64,000 nucleotides of DNA from NCBI RefSeq assembly GCF_028583425.1, contig NC_072800.1, positions 94,643,001 to 94,707,000 on the forward strand, read 5' to 3'. The DNA is from Eublepharis macularius. Its lineage: Eukaryota; Chordata; Lepidosauria; Squamata; Eublepharidae. Below are positions 43,416 to 54,109 of this stretch, one piece after another. Each line of letters starts with the position of its first letter. Positions within the stretch are counted from its first letter, which is position 1. The notes beneath the pieces are model-generated. The model did not search any database, was not told the DNA's origin, and worked only from the letters and a program-made list of their open reading frames with translations. Position numbers and translations under genes: made by a program.

Positions 43416-43529
43416 GGCCTTTTGGAAGAGGAGAAAGAGAGAAACATCAGCCGACCAGAGAGGGACGCCGTCGCTGCAGATCCTTGTCTGGGGTGCTGTG
43501 GGACTCCCAACCGTCCAGGAAGCAGAGAG
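43416..43529 (+). CDS. Gene B exon 3: Cys module
   Basis: 38 residues, phase 0 at both ends (acceptor GGCGCCACACAG, donor GAG|GTAGGA). An acidic/basic start (LLEEEKERN) is followed by ADPCLGCCGTPNRPG. Exon 5 repeats the C-x-GCCG motif. It contains one possible N-glycosylation sequon (NIS). Confidence 0.65.
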
Positions 43530-43841
43530 GTAGGAGAGGAGGCCTGCCCGTCTCTGAAGTGGGCCTCACGGGGGGTTGCCTTAGCCCCCTCCAGGTGAAC
43601 CCCCCACCCTTTTTGATTGACCCCCCTTAACAGTTCAAGAAAGTAAGAATAAAATATGCAGTTCTATATATAAATGATTGTATATTGTTGGTGTGTGTAT
43701 TTATAGGCATGCAGACAACCACATGTTTGTGAACATACATTAAGATTATATTACACCTGCTTAACTCTGGCATTAACAGCCAGAAAGTCTTACCATCCTT
43801 CTGAAATAAACAGGAGTCTTTGGACACCTTAATGACTAATA

Positions 43842-44048
43842 AGGGCCGTTTCCACACGTCTTACCTTTTGCTGGCACATCGCGGAAGACAGCGTCTTCGT
43901 GCGCAAAATCACGCAAGAAAGACGCTGTTATCACGGAAGACAGTGTCTTCTCACGCAATGACAGCGTCTTCCTGGCGCGATTTCACGTGCAAAGACGCTG
44001 TCTTCTGCGATGTGTCGGCAAAAAGTAAGACGTGTGGAAACGGCCGCT
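43842..44048. mobile_element. Foldback element, GGGCCGTTTCCACACG ends
   Basis: The left end GGGCCGTTTCCACACGTCTT and right end AAGACGTGTGGAAACGGCC are inverted copies. The interior is a chain of short GAAGACAGCGTCTTC-like palindromes. It is related to 23242-23397. Confidence 0.8.
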
Positions 44049-44529
44049 ATTTTATACTTGCGTCAGTTTTTACATACCAAAGCCCACTTCTTCAGGTGCA
44101 ATAGAGTGCATTTATATATGAGGTTTTGAAAAGAAAGAAACTTCTGGGTCAAAGGGCAGTGAAAAACAGGAAGGATGGGGTGAAATGTAGGTATGTAAAA
44201 TTCAGGACGAGCCCATTCTCAGGACTAACTGTGCATTTCTCTAGTTTTCCTAAGCTAGTTAAAACCAGAAGTGGCTTTGGCATCCTGATTTTATCAAGAT
44301 TAACCCCTATGATGACTCCAAAACCCAAGTTCATTTTTTGGGGATTCCTCCACTGCACCTGAGGGCTGTTGTCCATGTAACCTTCTCCTGCAATTATGTC
44401 TTGTTGTCCCATTGATATTTGGTGCGAGAGACCGGCCTGGCTGCCCCCTGGAATGATACGGCTTCTTAAAGGCGTTTGGCATCCCCCCCCCTGCCCATCC
44501 CAGGGGGGCAGGGGGGACGGGTTCATGTT

Positions 44530-44735
44530 TTAACGCCATTTTATAGTGTCTTTTTAGCTGGTTAAAAAGTTTTTACATTGCTCAATAATATATTTTAATG
44601 CTCTTAATGCTGATTTTGAATTAACGGCTTTTAATGTTTTGTGCTTTTATTATGTTTTAATTTTTTAAAGCTGCCTCAGGCGGATTCCCTGAAAAGGTGA
44701 CATAAAAATGTTCTAAATAAATAAATTAATAATAA
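44530..44735 (+). mobile_element. L2-type LINE 3' tail
   Basis: TTTTAATGTTTTGTG..., then AAGCTGCCTCAGGCGGATTC and GAAAAGGTGACATAAAAATG before an AAATAAATAAATT tail: the usual end of squamate L2 copies. Confidence 0.65.
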
Positions 44736-44769
44736 TAAGCCTCTTTTCTTTTTTCCTATGTGGAACCAG

Positions 44770-44889
44770 CCCTCTAAAGGGGATCCAGGACCCCTGGGCA
44801 ACATCCCCACCGCTGCTACGCCAAGAGGAAACGGGACTCAGGGAAATTTCCGTCCTGGTGCTTACACGCCCATGAGAATGGCACGGAAG
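44770..44889 (+). CDS. Gene B exon 4: Pro-Ser-Lys module
   Basis: 40 residues, phase 0 at both ends (acceptor TATGTGGAACCAG, donor AAG|GTGAGC). It opens PSKGDPGPLGNIP, contains one sequon (NGT), is rich in Gly, Pro and Thr, and ends RMARK. It parallels exons 2 and 6. Confidence 0.62.
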
Positions 44890-45422
44890 GTGAGCCGGCT
44901 GCAGGAGTGGCGCCCCCTTGCCCGGAGTTTCTGACTGGGTACCTGGCAGCTTGTGGTGTGGGGCGCCGTCTGCCAGGGAGGGATGCACCACTGGGTCCTG
45001 GAGCTTTGTACCCAGCTACCCACAGATCAACGGGCTTAGAGTGACCAATTAAGTGGGTCTTTCTGCATCCACAGCACCAGCAGACATGTTGTTCCTTTGG
45101 GGGGCCTGCTGGTGCCCACACCTGGCAGCATGGCTGTCACCACTGAGAGACAGCTTTGAGCCTTGGGGCTGGGCTTGGATGGGAGGGCAGGGAGATTGGC
45201 GCAAAGACACAAGCCCTGTGCCCATGGGTTTCCACACTGAGCTGGGAAATCTGTCCATCTTTGCCTGATCTGTCCACTGGGTGGGGCCAGCCTTGCTCTC
45301 AGCATCAAATGGCCTGTCCTGCGTGGCGGGTGAGGCCAGCAAAGCTCGCTGGCGCGTGCAGTTGATTCGCTGGTGCAAGATGGGCTCTGCCATGTACTAT
45401 TAAGACTATACCTGTGCACATA

Positions 45423-45545
45423 GAATCATAGGATTGGAAGGGATCTCTAGGGTCATCTAGTTCAACAATGCAGGAAATTCACAACCACCTCCCCTCCCCA
45501 CACCCCCAGTGCCCCCTGCTCCATGCCCAGAAGATGGCAGAACAG
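45423..45545 (+). repeat. Dispersed repeat, GGAAGGGATC...TCTAGTTCAA family
   Basis: AGAATCATAGGATTGGAAGG, then GGGTCATCTAGTTCAAC and GCAGGAAATTCACAACC. It is the clearest copy of the family also seen at 8575 and 61615. Confidence 0.6.
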
Positions 45546-46312
45546 CTCCAGGATCCCTAGCCAAACTGGCCTGGGGAAAGTGGCTACCTGACCCCAAGTG
45601 GCGATCGGCCTTACCCTGGGCATGTAAGAGGGGGCCACGAGAACGAAGCCCTGATGCAACCCTTCCTGCCCCCCCCCATGATCTGCCCAGGCTCACAGAA
45701 GCAGCATTGCTGTCCGGTGGCCCTCTAGGCTCTGCTTAAACACCTCCAAAGACGGAGAGCCTGCAGCTTGGTTGTTCCCGGGGACTCTTCTGTGCTGTGT
45801 CAAATCCCAGCCCAACAGGGCCAGGCCCAAGGCGGGCTGTGCACAAAGAAACAGGCTGGTGTATATTGCCGCCGCCTTTGCCAGCCTCTCTTCGTGCTTC
45901 CTGGCCTTTCGCCTAGTTACCAACAGCCCCGTCCGCTGAAGATAACGGTGAAGCCAATTTTGGCCTGGCTGCAAGTGTGAGAAAGTGGTTGGGCTTTCAG
46001 GTGCCACTTTCAGCGAACAGTGGAAACCGGAGCTTAGTATTTGCTCAAAAAACGCATTTTTATAAAGTGAAATACAGCAAAAACTCACAGCCATAAGCAT
46101 ACTTTGGCATGTTACAGCTGAAATGAAAAATGGTGAGCATGTTGTGTAATTTGTGGTAAGGAAACCAAGCGTGTGCAGTGCCTTGGCCTTGATGTGGCCC
46201 TAAATACAGCTGAATGGTTGTCCTTGCAATTAGAAAGGGTCCCGGTCTGTGCTGCACGAATCATGTGTCTCCCCTCTATGCCTTCTGAAGCTGGCCTCTC
46301 TGCTCTTTTCAG

Positions 46313-46471
46313 ACTGGATCCCTTTCTCAGATACTCTGGAACCACTCCAGGGAAGCCAGCCCCAATCGTGATCGCTGCCAAGGATGCTGTGGGGCGAATG
46401 CAACAACCAGTGCCAAACCCCCGGAGAGAAGAGAGGAGGGGAAAGGCTCCCGCAATAACCCTTCTTTGGGG
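46313..46471 (+). CDS. Gene B exon 5: Cys module
   Basis: 53 residues, phase 0 at both ends (acceptor CTGCTCTTTTCAG, donor GGGG|GTAAGG). It contains SPNRDRCQGCCGANATTS and ends in a basic/Asn stretch (ERREEGKGSRNNPSLG). The C-x-GCCG block matches exon 3. Sequons NHS and NAT are present. Confidence 0.65.
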
Positions 46472-46770
46472 GTAAGGAAGCTGAGGCAGGGGTGGGGAGG
46501 GTCAGGAGGGTGGCCTCTTTGCATGCTTTAACCACACCCTGTGGTTGAGATGGGGCCAATGGATTACCTCCTCTTACTCTTGCAGTGCACATTTGAACAG
46601 CTGGTTTCATTGGGGCACGTGGAACACAGAGATGTTCTGGTCTGAATGTACGAAGAACAGGCATACAAGCAGTCAGTTAAGGGGGCTGGCATTATTTAGG
46701 GGTTCCAGTTGAAGCCATTTCTCGCCTGGCAGGGGTAGGCGAGCATCCCCTGTGATGCTGCAAGGGGATC

Positions 46771-46965
46771 TTGGAGAGCCAGTGTGGTGTAATGCTTAGG
46801 GTGCTGGGAGCTCTGAGTTCAAATCCTCATTCGGGCCTGAAGCTTGACCTTGGGCCAGTGACTGCCTCTCCACCTAACAGCCTGACTTGAGCTGGTTTTG
46901 AGACTGAAATGGGGAAGGGAGGAGCCCCGTGTGCTCCTTGGGAAAAGGGGTAGGATACTCAAAAT
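46771..46965 (+). mobile_element. SINE, tRNA-derived type
   Basis: GAGAGCCAGTGTGGTGTAAT head, GAGTTCAAATCCTCATTCGG (B-box), GACCTTGGGCCAGTGACTGC, then a GGGGAAGGGAGGAGCCC end. Confidence 0.72.
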
Positions 46966-47124
46966 GTGTGAGAGAGAGAGAGGAGAAGAAACCACAGTTT
47001 GGAAGGGCCCGGGGGCGGGGATGCGGAGGGGCCCTGAGCAGATTCAGCCAGAGGGACCACCTGCAAGGGGAGGCTTAGCCGGCAGGCAATCTGGATCTGA
47101 CCCCCTCTTCCAACCCCGGCACAG

Positions 47125-47277
47125 GGCAGCCCCAGCAAAGGGGTCTGGAGGCCAGTGCTGGACCGGAGGGACCCCAACCAACGGCCCTCCTGGGTAGAAG
47201 AGCATGAGCGCTCCCTCTCCTCCGAGGGGGCTACACTGCCCTGGCCGAATCACGCAGGCCGATGAAGAACCGAAGAG
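47125..47277 (+). CDS. Gene B exon 6: Pro-Ser-Lys module with in-frame TGA
   Basis: 153 nt, exactly 51 codons between acceptor ACCCCGGCACAG and donor AGAG|GTAAGA. It opens GSPSKGVWRPVLDRR like exons 2 and 4. Codon 47 (47263-47265) is TGA, five codons before the donor. Either the protein ends at PNHAGR and the last intron lies in the 3' UTR, or this is a nonsense allele, an error or a read-through. The other two frames stop earlier. Confidence 0.55.
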
Positions 47278-47384
47278 GTAAGAACCTGCGGAGTCTGAGA
47301 AAGGAGCCCTGCATAAGGCAGTCCACCCTGCAGGGCACCTTGAGTCCCCCTGGTGACCAACCCCCTTTGCTTCCTTTTCTGCAG

Positions 47385-47525
47385 AGGAAGAGAAGAGAGA
47401 GCAGCAGGGCGTGGAGGCGGCGTTGCACCTGGAAGGGGATTCCACGCAGTTGTGTCGCTTCTGTTCTTTTCAACAAAACTTGTGCAGATGAATTTCCCAC
47501 TGGGCTTGGGCCCTGTAAAATGTAG
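47385..47525 (+). CDS. Gene B last exon: basic Cys-rich C-terminus (translated only past the TGA)
   Basis: After acceptor TGCTTCCTTTTCTGCAG, phase 0 gives 46 residues: RKRRESSRAWRRRCTWKGIP and onward, with four cysteines and TAG at 47523-47525. Its make-up (basic run then a Cys pair) parallels the last exon of gene A, which suggests it was coding. In the present sequence it lies behind the TGA of exon 6 and may be 3' UTR. The other two frames are open for 35 or more codons, so frame choice is not certain. Confidence 0.42.
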   Translation, partial: RKRRESSRAWRRRCTWKGIPRSCVASVLFNKTCADEFPTGLGPCKM

Positions 47526-47729
47526 TACTTTGCTGTCTTTTAAAAAAGCCTCTCTCCTTCTCTGTCTTCATTGGAATGAAGGCGAGTGCCTTCCCGGAGC
47601 AACAGCATACCGCGCTTGCCCCAGTCTCTCCCATCCAACACATGAAGATGCAGGAACATCAAACACTTTAGCTTCCAAAGCAACTGTCTTATCTGAGGCC
47701 TTCTGTGAGGCCACACACAATAGCCAGGA

Positions 47730-48115
47730 GCCTTGAGATCTGCAGATGACGGCCTGCTCTAGAGACACCTTTGGATAGATGCTGCCAGAGTCAAGGCCTT
47801 GTCTGTGGTGGCTCCAACAATATGAAATGTTTCCCCTCTGATGTCCACCTGCTCCTGTCACAGTTTCATGTTGGGGAAGCTATTCGTTTCCAACAGGCAT
47901 TGAGTTGAATGGATGGATTGGTTTTACTGTGGCTGTCTTTAAGCTTGCTTTCATGGTTTCATGGCGGGAGCGCTTATGAACTGGATTTTAATGGAAGACT
48001 TTTGATGTTCTTAGTCAGATGTTTTATGATTGTTGTCTTATCCCAGTTGTGAATGTTATGAAAGTTAAACAGCAGGACATAAATTCAGTAAAGCAAAATA
48101 ATAAGAACAATATAT
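47730..48115 (+). mobile_element. L2-type LINE 3' fragment, decayed
   Basis: The phrase around CCTTGTCTGTGGTGGCTCC and ATTCGTTTCCAACAGGCATT resembles the end of the L2 ORF (compare the area near 16010-16130), followed by an AT-rich tail with GACATAAATTCAGTAAAGC. Confidence 0.5.
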
Positions 48116-48250
48116 AAGAAAAATAAGAATAAGAAAACAAGACTGACAATCTCTCCGGCTTTAAAAATCTGTGCTGGCATTTGTAAAATAATATTATGGA
48201 TCTCTGATGGAACTGTCAGTTTTTTTAAAAAAATACTGTAAAAATAGGTC

Positions 48251-48256
48251 AATAAA
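48251..48256 (+). terminator. Possible poly(A) signal of gene B
   Basis: AATAAA about 725 nt after the last coding frame of gene B, the first clear one on this strand. Intervening L2-like sequence makes the assignment tentative. Confidence 0.35.
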
Positions 48257-48279
48257 AGCTGCAGTATTTATTTGTGCCT

Positions 48280-49240
48280 TGATTTGTGTGCTAGTATTAG
48301 AAAAGGGAAATGCTGGCAGGGATTGAAGAAACATTTGGGGACGTCTCAAGGAGCAACTGTTGAAAACTGGTGGGCCAACATCAAGGCAAAGCTGTGTGCA
48401 GGGGCAGTACAGCCCAAGGGCTCAGGTGGGCACCCCAGGAAGGGGTGTGTGTGAAAGCAGCAGCAGTAGTCCATATTAGAAACAGTTCTGTTTCTTTTGG
48501 TAGCAGAGTTACCCAGTCAGAAGTGTGTTTCTCACTGAGAAGTAAATAATCTTCAGGCAATCAAATTGTAGAAAAGGCAGAACTTACAGTTTATTTAGGT
48601 ATCTTGGAAAGAGTCCTAGTCTAAAGAATCACTTCCCTATAGCATGGCCACCTAGCACAGCATGGAGGCTGCATACGGGTGCGTGGATGAGGCCTTCATG
48701 GCAGGAGCTCTGAAAAATACATCCTTCCCCTTTGGAGGGCCATGAGGCAAGAACACAGAATCTCCCAAAGGAAACAGAGAGAGAGAGAGAGAGAGGAGAA
48801 CTCAGAAAGGGTTCCTACCTTAGATAAAGAAAGGCAGCTTACTAATCAAGAGAGCAACACATATGCAGAGCAACAAATACATGCACCTCCCCACGCCCAA
48901 GGTATGCTGCGAGTTGCCTGTTCCATCCAGCGGGTGGAGGGTGAAGGTGTTTCGCTGCACCGCAGGGGCTCAGCAGCAGGGAAGGCACCAGACCCCTCCC
49001 CCGGGACATGTGCAGCATGGTGGGCCAAAGGGGTCGTGGCATGTCTTGCTTGGGCTGGCAAAATACCTTGAACTGACCCGGCTTTGGGGGTCCTGGGAGG
49101 ACTAATTCACACTATAGGTCTGCCAAATTCCTGCCAGCGGTTTGTCATCACGATGCGCCAGCTGTGGCATTCAGTGGAAGATCCAGACATAGCAGTCACA
49201 TCTGCTCCATCCAAGCAACAGGGAGCACTTCTTAAGTACC
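48280..49240. other. Intergenic, no gene seen
   Basis: A (GA)n run at about 48776-48795 is the only clear structure. The open frames here have no flanking splice sites or family resemblance. Confidence 0.4.
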
Positions 49241-49249
49241 AGCACATGG

Positions 49250-49446
49250 TTGCCAACGCTGGGTTGGGAAATTCCTGGCGATTTGAGGGTGAAGCCTGGG
49301 GGAGGAAGGGAATTCCGCAGGACACGATGCTATGCAACCCACCGTCCCAAGCAGCCATTTTCTCCAGGGGAACTGATCTCTATCATCTAAAGATTAAAGG
49401 TAATTGGTGGAGAGCTCCACGCCCCCCTGAAGATTGGCAACCTTGC
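49250..49446. mobile_element. GGTTGCCAAC-family element, near complete
   Basis: Begins GGTTGCCAACGCTGGGTTGG and ends GAAGATTGGCAACCTT, with GCCATTTTCTCCAGGGGAAC inside. It is the best full-length example in the window. Confidence 0.75.
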
Positions 49447-49934
49447 ACCAGCACCTCTGAGTAGACAAGGCAACTTTTGAGGTTAAAGAATGAGCAGAAG
49501 GTGGAGCCTGGCAGAATCTGGTGAGCACAGCGGAGCCAGAGTGGGACTCCGAGAGTCAGGTGGAGCTGGGGTGGGGGCCTGGGGGGCGGCTTAAGAACAT
49601 CAGAGGAGCCCAGCAGCCTGCTTCGCATAGTGGCCCACCAGTTACTCTGGAGGGCAAAAAAACTGGGCTCAGAGGCCAAGGATTTCTCCACTAGGGCTGA
49701 CACCGAATTAAAGAATCTTTTAGAAAACTGATCCAAAGATTTGTAATTGATTCATCTGTCTGATGAGGCCACGAAAGGCTTGCTGATTACCTAGCAGTGA
49801 CTGAACAATTCGACTGGATGGATCAGTACGACACCGACCGGAGTGATGTTCCAAAGCGCATCAGAGTGGTCCTTATTAAGGGAGCATTAAATGCATGTTG
49901 TACAGAATGCAGGAAAATAAAACGGGAATCTGTT

Positions 49935-50100
49935 CTATGGGTCAGTCACAGCTCTCTCGGAGCTCTCTCAGCCCCACCCACTTCACAGGGTATTTGTTGT
50001 GGGGATAACAATAGCATAATTTGTAAACAACTCTGAGTGGGCGTTAAGTTGTCCTGAAGGGTGGTATATAAATCAAATGTTGTTGTTATTATTATTATGT
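49935..50100 (+). mobile_element. tRNA-derived SINE, 5'-truncated
   Basis: Only the body and tail remain: GGTCAGTCACAGCTCTCTCG through AGTTGTCCTGAAGGGTGGTA to a TTGTTGTTATTATTATT end. Confidence 0.8.
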
Positions 50101-50514
50101 GAGTTGGGTGTTCCTGGGAACAGGTTTTCCCTTCTCACAAACAACTGTGCTTCCCAAACAGCAGCCCCCTGCCCTTCTAGGCACCCATCATGTTCTTCCC
50201 AGGTTGTTGTTTATAGTAAGGTCAGAGGTGCAGCATGACAGGTGTCAAAGAAGGGGCACCTGTTAAAATTCTCCCTTCCTCTCTTACTGGAGAACCAGCT
50301 TGGTACAGCAATTAAAATATTGGCCCAGGGCCAGAGAGACCCGCCTTCAAATCCCTATTCATCCACAAAGCCCAACCCTTCAGCCTAACCTGCCTCTTGG
50401 GGGCGGGGCGGGATGTGTGCCTCCTTGAGCTCAAGGGCAGAATAAAACTGTAATGTGTGAAACGCCCACATTTTGAGGGAGCATTTATGTGTGTTAAAGC
50501 TGGCCGCCATGCAG

Positions 50515-50675
50515 GCTGAGGGCCAATGCGGTGTAGTGGTTTGGGAGCTGGACTAGGAGTGGAGAGGCATTCTCTCTCAGCCTAGCCTGCCTCACAGGGC
50601 TGTTGTGAGGGTTACATGACACATGTCACCCTGAGCTCCTTGGAGTAAGGATGAGATTCAAATGACCCCAATAAA
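50515..50675 (+). mobile_element. SINE, tRNA-derived type, diverged
   Basis: GAGGGCCAATGCGGTGTAGTG head and the GCCTCACAGGGCTGTTGTGA block, followed by TGAGCTCCTTGGAGTAAGG. Another diverged copy may lie at 50285-50450. Confidence 0.62.
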
Positions 50676-50954
50676 CACCCTCCCTGCCTGCTGTTCCCTG
50701 AGCTCCCAGGTACACCTTCGCATGTGTTGTTATCATCTGGTAACGCTTCACTGAGGCCTGCCTCATGCTTCAAACGGCTTCTTCTTGGTTTGAGCTCTTT
50801 ATGTGGCTTCAGTAGACCTTGTTTATCGCACCTAGGAGAGAGAAGCTGGGACCTCTGAGCTCTCACCATCCATTATGTGTAACACCCAAATCTATCTTGG
50901 TCCCTTAATCTATCTTGGTCCCTTACACAGAGAATCACACCTGTAGCCTGGGGG

Positions 50955-51650
50955 CTAAGTGGCCTGCGGCTCCCACCGCCTGCGCGGCGCGTTGCTCTTC
51001 CGAGAAGCCGCTTCGCTGCGCGGGGAGCAGCCTGGCTCCGGATCCAGGTCCCCGGAGATCCAGGCGGGGTCTTCCGTGAGACCGAACGGCCGTGGCGTCG
51101 AGCCGCGGCCCGCCGGGGAGGCGCCGCTCCGGTATTCCAGGCCGGCGCTTACCCACGCGGGGCGGCCCCTCCCTGAGCGACGGGCCCGCGGACCAATGGG
51201 GGCGCGCCGAGACCTCCCCGCCGCGCCTGCAGCCTCGCCTGGACCGGCGGCGCCGCGGGCGGGAGGTAAGCGGGGGGCGGGGGCGGCGGCGGGGCGGGTC
51301 CGACGGGGGTCTGGGCCGGGCGGGGGGGGGGCGCCTCCTTCTCCGGCCAAAGGGAGCTGGGCTCGGGGTGTGGGTGTGCGTGGGCCCCTCTTTGCCCATT
51401 GAGGGGCCGCCGCCCTCGCTGAGCCCCAGGCTGGGCGCCACGGCGAGGCCACGGGGCGAGCGGAGGGGACGGGGACGGGGACGGGGCTGGGCGGCAGCCC
51501 TGCGGGAACGGCGGAGCTTCGCGGGAACGGACAGGCGAAGCCGTCCGGCACCTCGGATAAGGCGGAGAGGGACCCCTGCGTGGGGGCAGCGCCCAGCAGA
51601 AGAGTCGACAGCCCCTGTCCCCAGCGAGGCTCTGCCGCCCGCCCAGAAGC
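50955..51650. promoter_or_regulatory. CpG island and promoter of the zinc-finger gene
   Basis: Dense CpG and very high G+C. A CCAAT box (51193-51197) lies about 70 bp before a strong donor (GGGAG|GTAAGC, exon end 51265). I read this as the promoter and non-coding exon 1 of the KRAB zinc-finger gene downstream. The long open frames on both strands are composition artefacts. No TATA box is apparent. Confidence 0.75.
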
Positions 51651-51657
51651 CCCCCTG

Positions 51658-52625
51658 CAGATTTATTTTGTTTATGCCAGTCATAGCCCGCCTTTCTCAC
51701 TGGGACTCAAGGCGGATTACACAGTGCGAGATTAGCACCATCAGTATCAAGTCCATTTCCATACAATATCAAGGACATTTCCATAAACAATGCCATTGGG
51801 GAAATAGATACAAGTTTGAAAAGACATACCATTAGCAAGAATCCAGGACAGAGTAGAAAAAGTACTGAAACAGAACATAATCAATTCTAGGACTTCGATG
51901 TATTGTCGAAGGCTTTCACGGCCGGAGAACGATGGTTGTTGGGGGTTTTCCGGGCTGTATTGCCGTGGTCCACGGCAATACAGCCCGGAAAACCCCCAAC
52001 AACCATCACAATTCTAGGACTGTCATTAGACAACATGGAGCGCTGGTGGTACCTAGGAGTGCATATGTAAAGCAGCTGATAATATGTAAGGCAATATAGT
52101 GATGGAGTCTACGGTCCCTTAGCGAAGCATCTTCCCTACAATGCAGCCCTCCCGTTTCAGTTTTGCATCATTTGCAGAGAGCCAGCACAGTGGGGGCTTT
52201 CCTGACCTCCTCAGGCAGGCCGTTGCAAAAGGCGGGAGCCCCACAGAGAAAGCACGTGCCTGAGCAGCTGTTGATTTTGCCGGGCTGCAGGGCGGTGTCT
52301 GCAGAAGGCCCTGAGCAGATGAACAAACACGAGGAGAGACAGTCACACAGATAGGAGGGGCCGAGGCCATGAGGGGCTTTGAATGTGGCAGTCACGACCG
52401 GGAATTGAGCTCTGTAAGTGATGGGCAGCCAATGGAGTGATGTGCACACTCTCTCCAGCTCCTGAGGGTGAATGAGCTGCACCATTCAGCACCAGCTGGA
52501 GTCTCCAAGTCAGCTTGGAGGGGAGACCTGTGTAGAGTGCATGAGAGTAGTCTAGTCCCGATGTTACTGTGCAATGAATCCAGCACAGTATTTTGCACGG
52601 TAACATCTAGCTCGATGTTACTGTG
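51658..52625 (-). repeat. Long dispersed repeat, interrupted at 51895-52008
   Basis: Shares ordered blocks with 24580-25030 and is the longer copy. A foldback insertion splits it. The strand is given so that the two copies agree. Class unknown; no reverse transcriptase or transposase frame is visible. Confidence 0.6.
51895..52008. mobile_element. Foldback insertion with perfect 38-bp arms and 13-bp target duplication
   Basis: Arms 51931-51968 and 51970-52007 are exact inverse complements separated by one base. A unique left part (TCGATGTATTGTCGAAGGCT) precedes them. CAATTCTAGGACT flanks the insert at 51882-51894 and 52009-52021, an exact 13-bp target duplication. The left-part phrase is common in squamate genomes, but I am not certain of its family. 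Confidence 0.85.
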
Positions 52626-52629
52626 CAAA

Positions 52630-54050
52630 ATAAAAAGAAGCCTTGAGCCACCCTAAAAGACTCAACAAGCATCATTTTCCACAGACGGCAGCCCACTTTG
52701 GCAGATGCCTGGAATTGCTCCCCCTTATGCAGAATTTTTTTGTACAGGGTGTTAGAAGAAGCAAAAAACAGTGAGGTCATCCAAGGTGAACTGTAATTAA
52801 ATGAAATTCAAATTGTATCAAGAAAAAAATACAGTGACCATCTACTAGTTCTGCTAAGCTAGTTAGCAGCTGTAATGAATAGGAAGTCTCAGGATTTGCT
52901 AAAATAGTTAACACTTTATTGTGTGCAAGAAATTCTAAATCTTTTGAGAAAGTGAGGATGAAAAAAGGACAGTTTTTATTTGGGAAATGTGTGGGAGATC
53001 GTCCCGGAGGAGCCCTAGAGAGGGGGGTAGATTGGGGAGGGGTGAATGCTGTCAAGTGCTCAGGGGGCCCCCCTTAGGGAGAAAAGCAGGGTACGAAGAT
53101 CTAGAAAGATATGGGGGTCTGGGCCTTCCTCCTCTCATCCCCCCCCCGCCCCCGCTTCTCTTGCTCCACCATTTCCAAAGCAGCCGCTAGAGACGTCTTT
53201 CCCTGCCTGCCGTTTCTCTTTTTGACTGTCAGTGCAAGGAAGATGGCAAAGGCCTCTGGCTGTTGAGTGAGCAGCGGCGGCAGCAACAACGGGCACAAAG
53301 GCCTCACAAGGTCCCTGGTTTGTTTTCCAGAGCAGAGGTCGGCACACAAGCAAACACAGCCTTGGCTGGAGTGTCCAGTTTTGTGTGCCAGAACCTTGAA
53401 AGCACTCCAGGAACTCGGGGGTGCTGTGGGAGAAGTGTAACTTCTCTGCTTTCTTTTGCTTCTGGACAAATAAGTTTGGCAGTTTTTTAAAACTGATACA
53501 CAAAGCTGCTATACTTGCTGATCAGACTGCAGCTAGGTTGAGAGTATAGGCCGTGAGCAGCGTTCCTTCTCTCAAACTGCCTCTGACTGCCTGAAATAAT
53601 TATTTGCTATGTGCAGTGCTCCATGGTACTCATTATGCTCCATGGTACTTCCTTCTGAATAAACAAGCAATGGTGAGCCAGTGTGGTAAAGTGGTTTGAG
53701 TGTAGAATTTCAAATCCCCACGCTGCCATGGAAGCTTGCTGGATGACATGAGACCAGTCCCATTTTTGCAGCTTAGCCTACCTCGCAGGGTTGTTGTGAG
53801 GATAAAATGGAGGAGAGCACAGTGTAAGCTGCTTTGAGCCCCCATGGGGGAGAAAGTAGAGTATACAATAAATAAATAAGGCTGCATGGACACAATCCGA
53901 TGCCCGCTTGCTTGGGTTTAAGTCCAGTTGAACAAAGTGGGCCTCATACTGGGCGTTGTGCAGTTGATGTGTAAAGTCAGTTGTTCAGAAGCAAGCATGG
54001 ATCAGTTGGCCTCTACATGAAACTTAAACAGCACTTACCACATTATTGGC
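52630..54050 (+). other. Intron 1 of the zinc-finger gene
   Basis: Mostly unremarkable AT-rich sequence up to 53000 and GC-richer after. It holds one SINE (53671-53880). No coding exon seen. Confidence 0.45.
53671..53880 (+). mobile_element. SINE, tRNA-derived type with A-rich end
   Basis: GTGAGCCAGTGTGGTAAAGTG head, TTTCAAATCCCCAC (B-box), CCTCGCAGGGTTGTTGTGAG, GTAAGCTGCTTTGAGCCCCC and a tail AATAAATAAATAAG. Confidence 0.72.
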
Positions 54051-54109
54051 AGGTCACCCATCTTGAGCGGTGGTAGAAGAGGAAGGTAATGCTCTCTGGG
54101 TCTTTGCAG

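Noticed and set aside
50935-51835. Long open frames on both strands of the second CpG island
   Set aside because: Composition artefacts with no family resemblance; the region is better explained as promoter plus non-coding exon.
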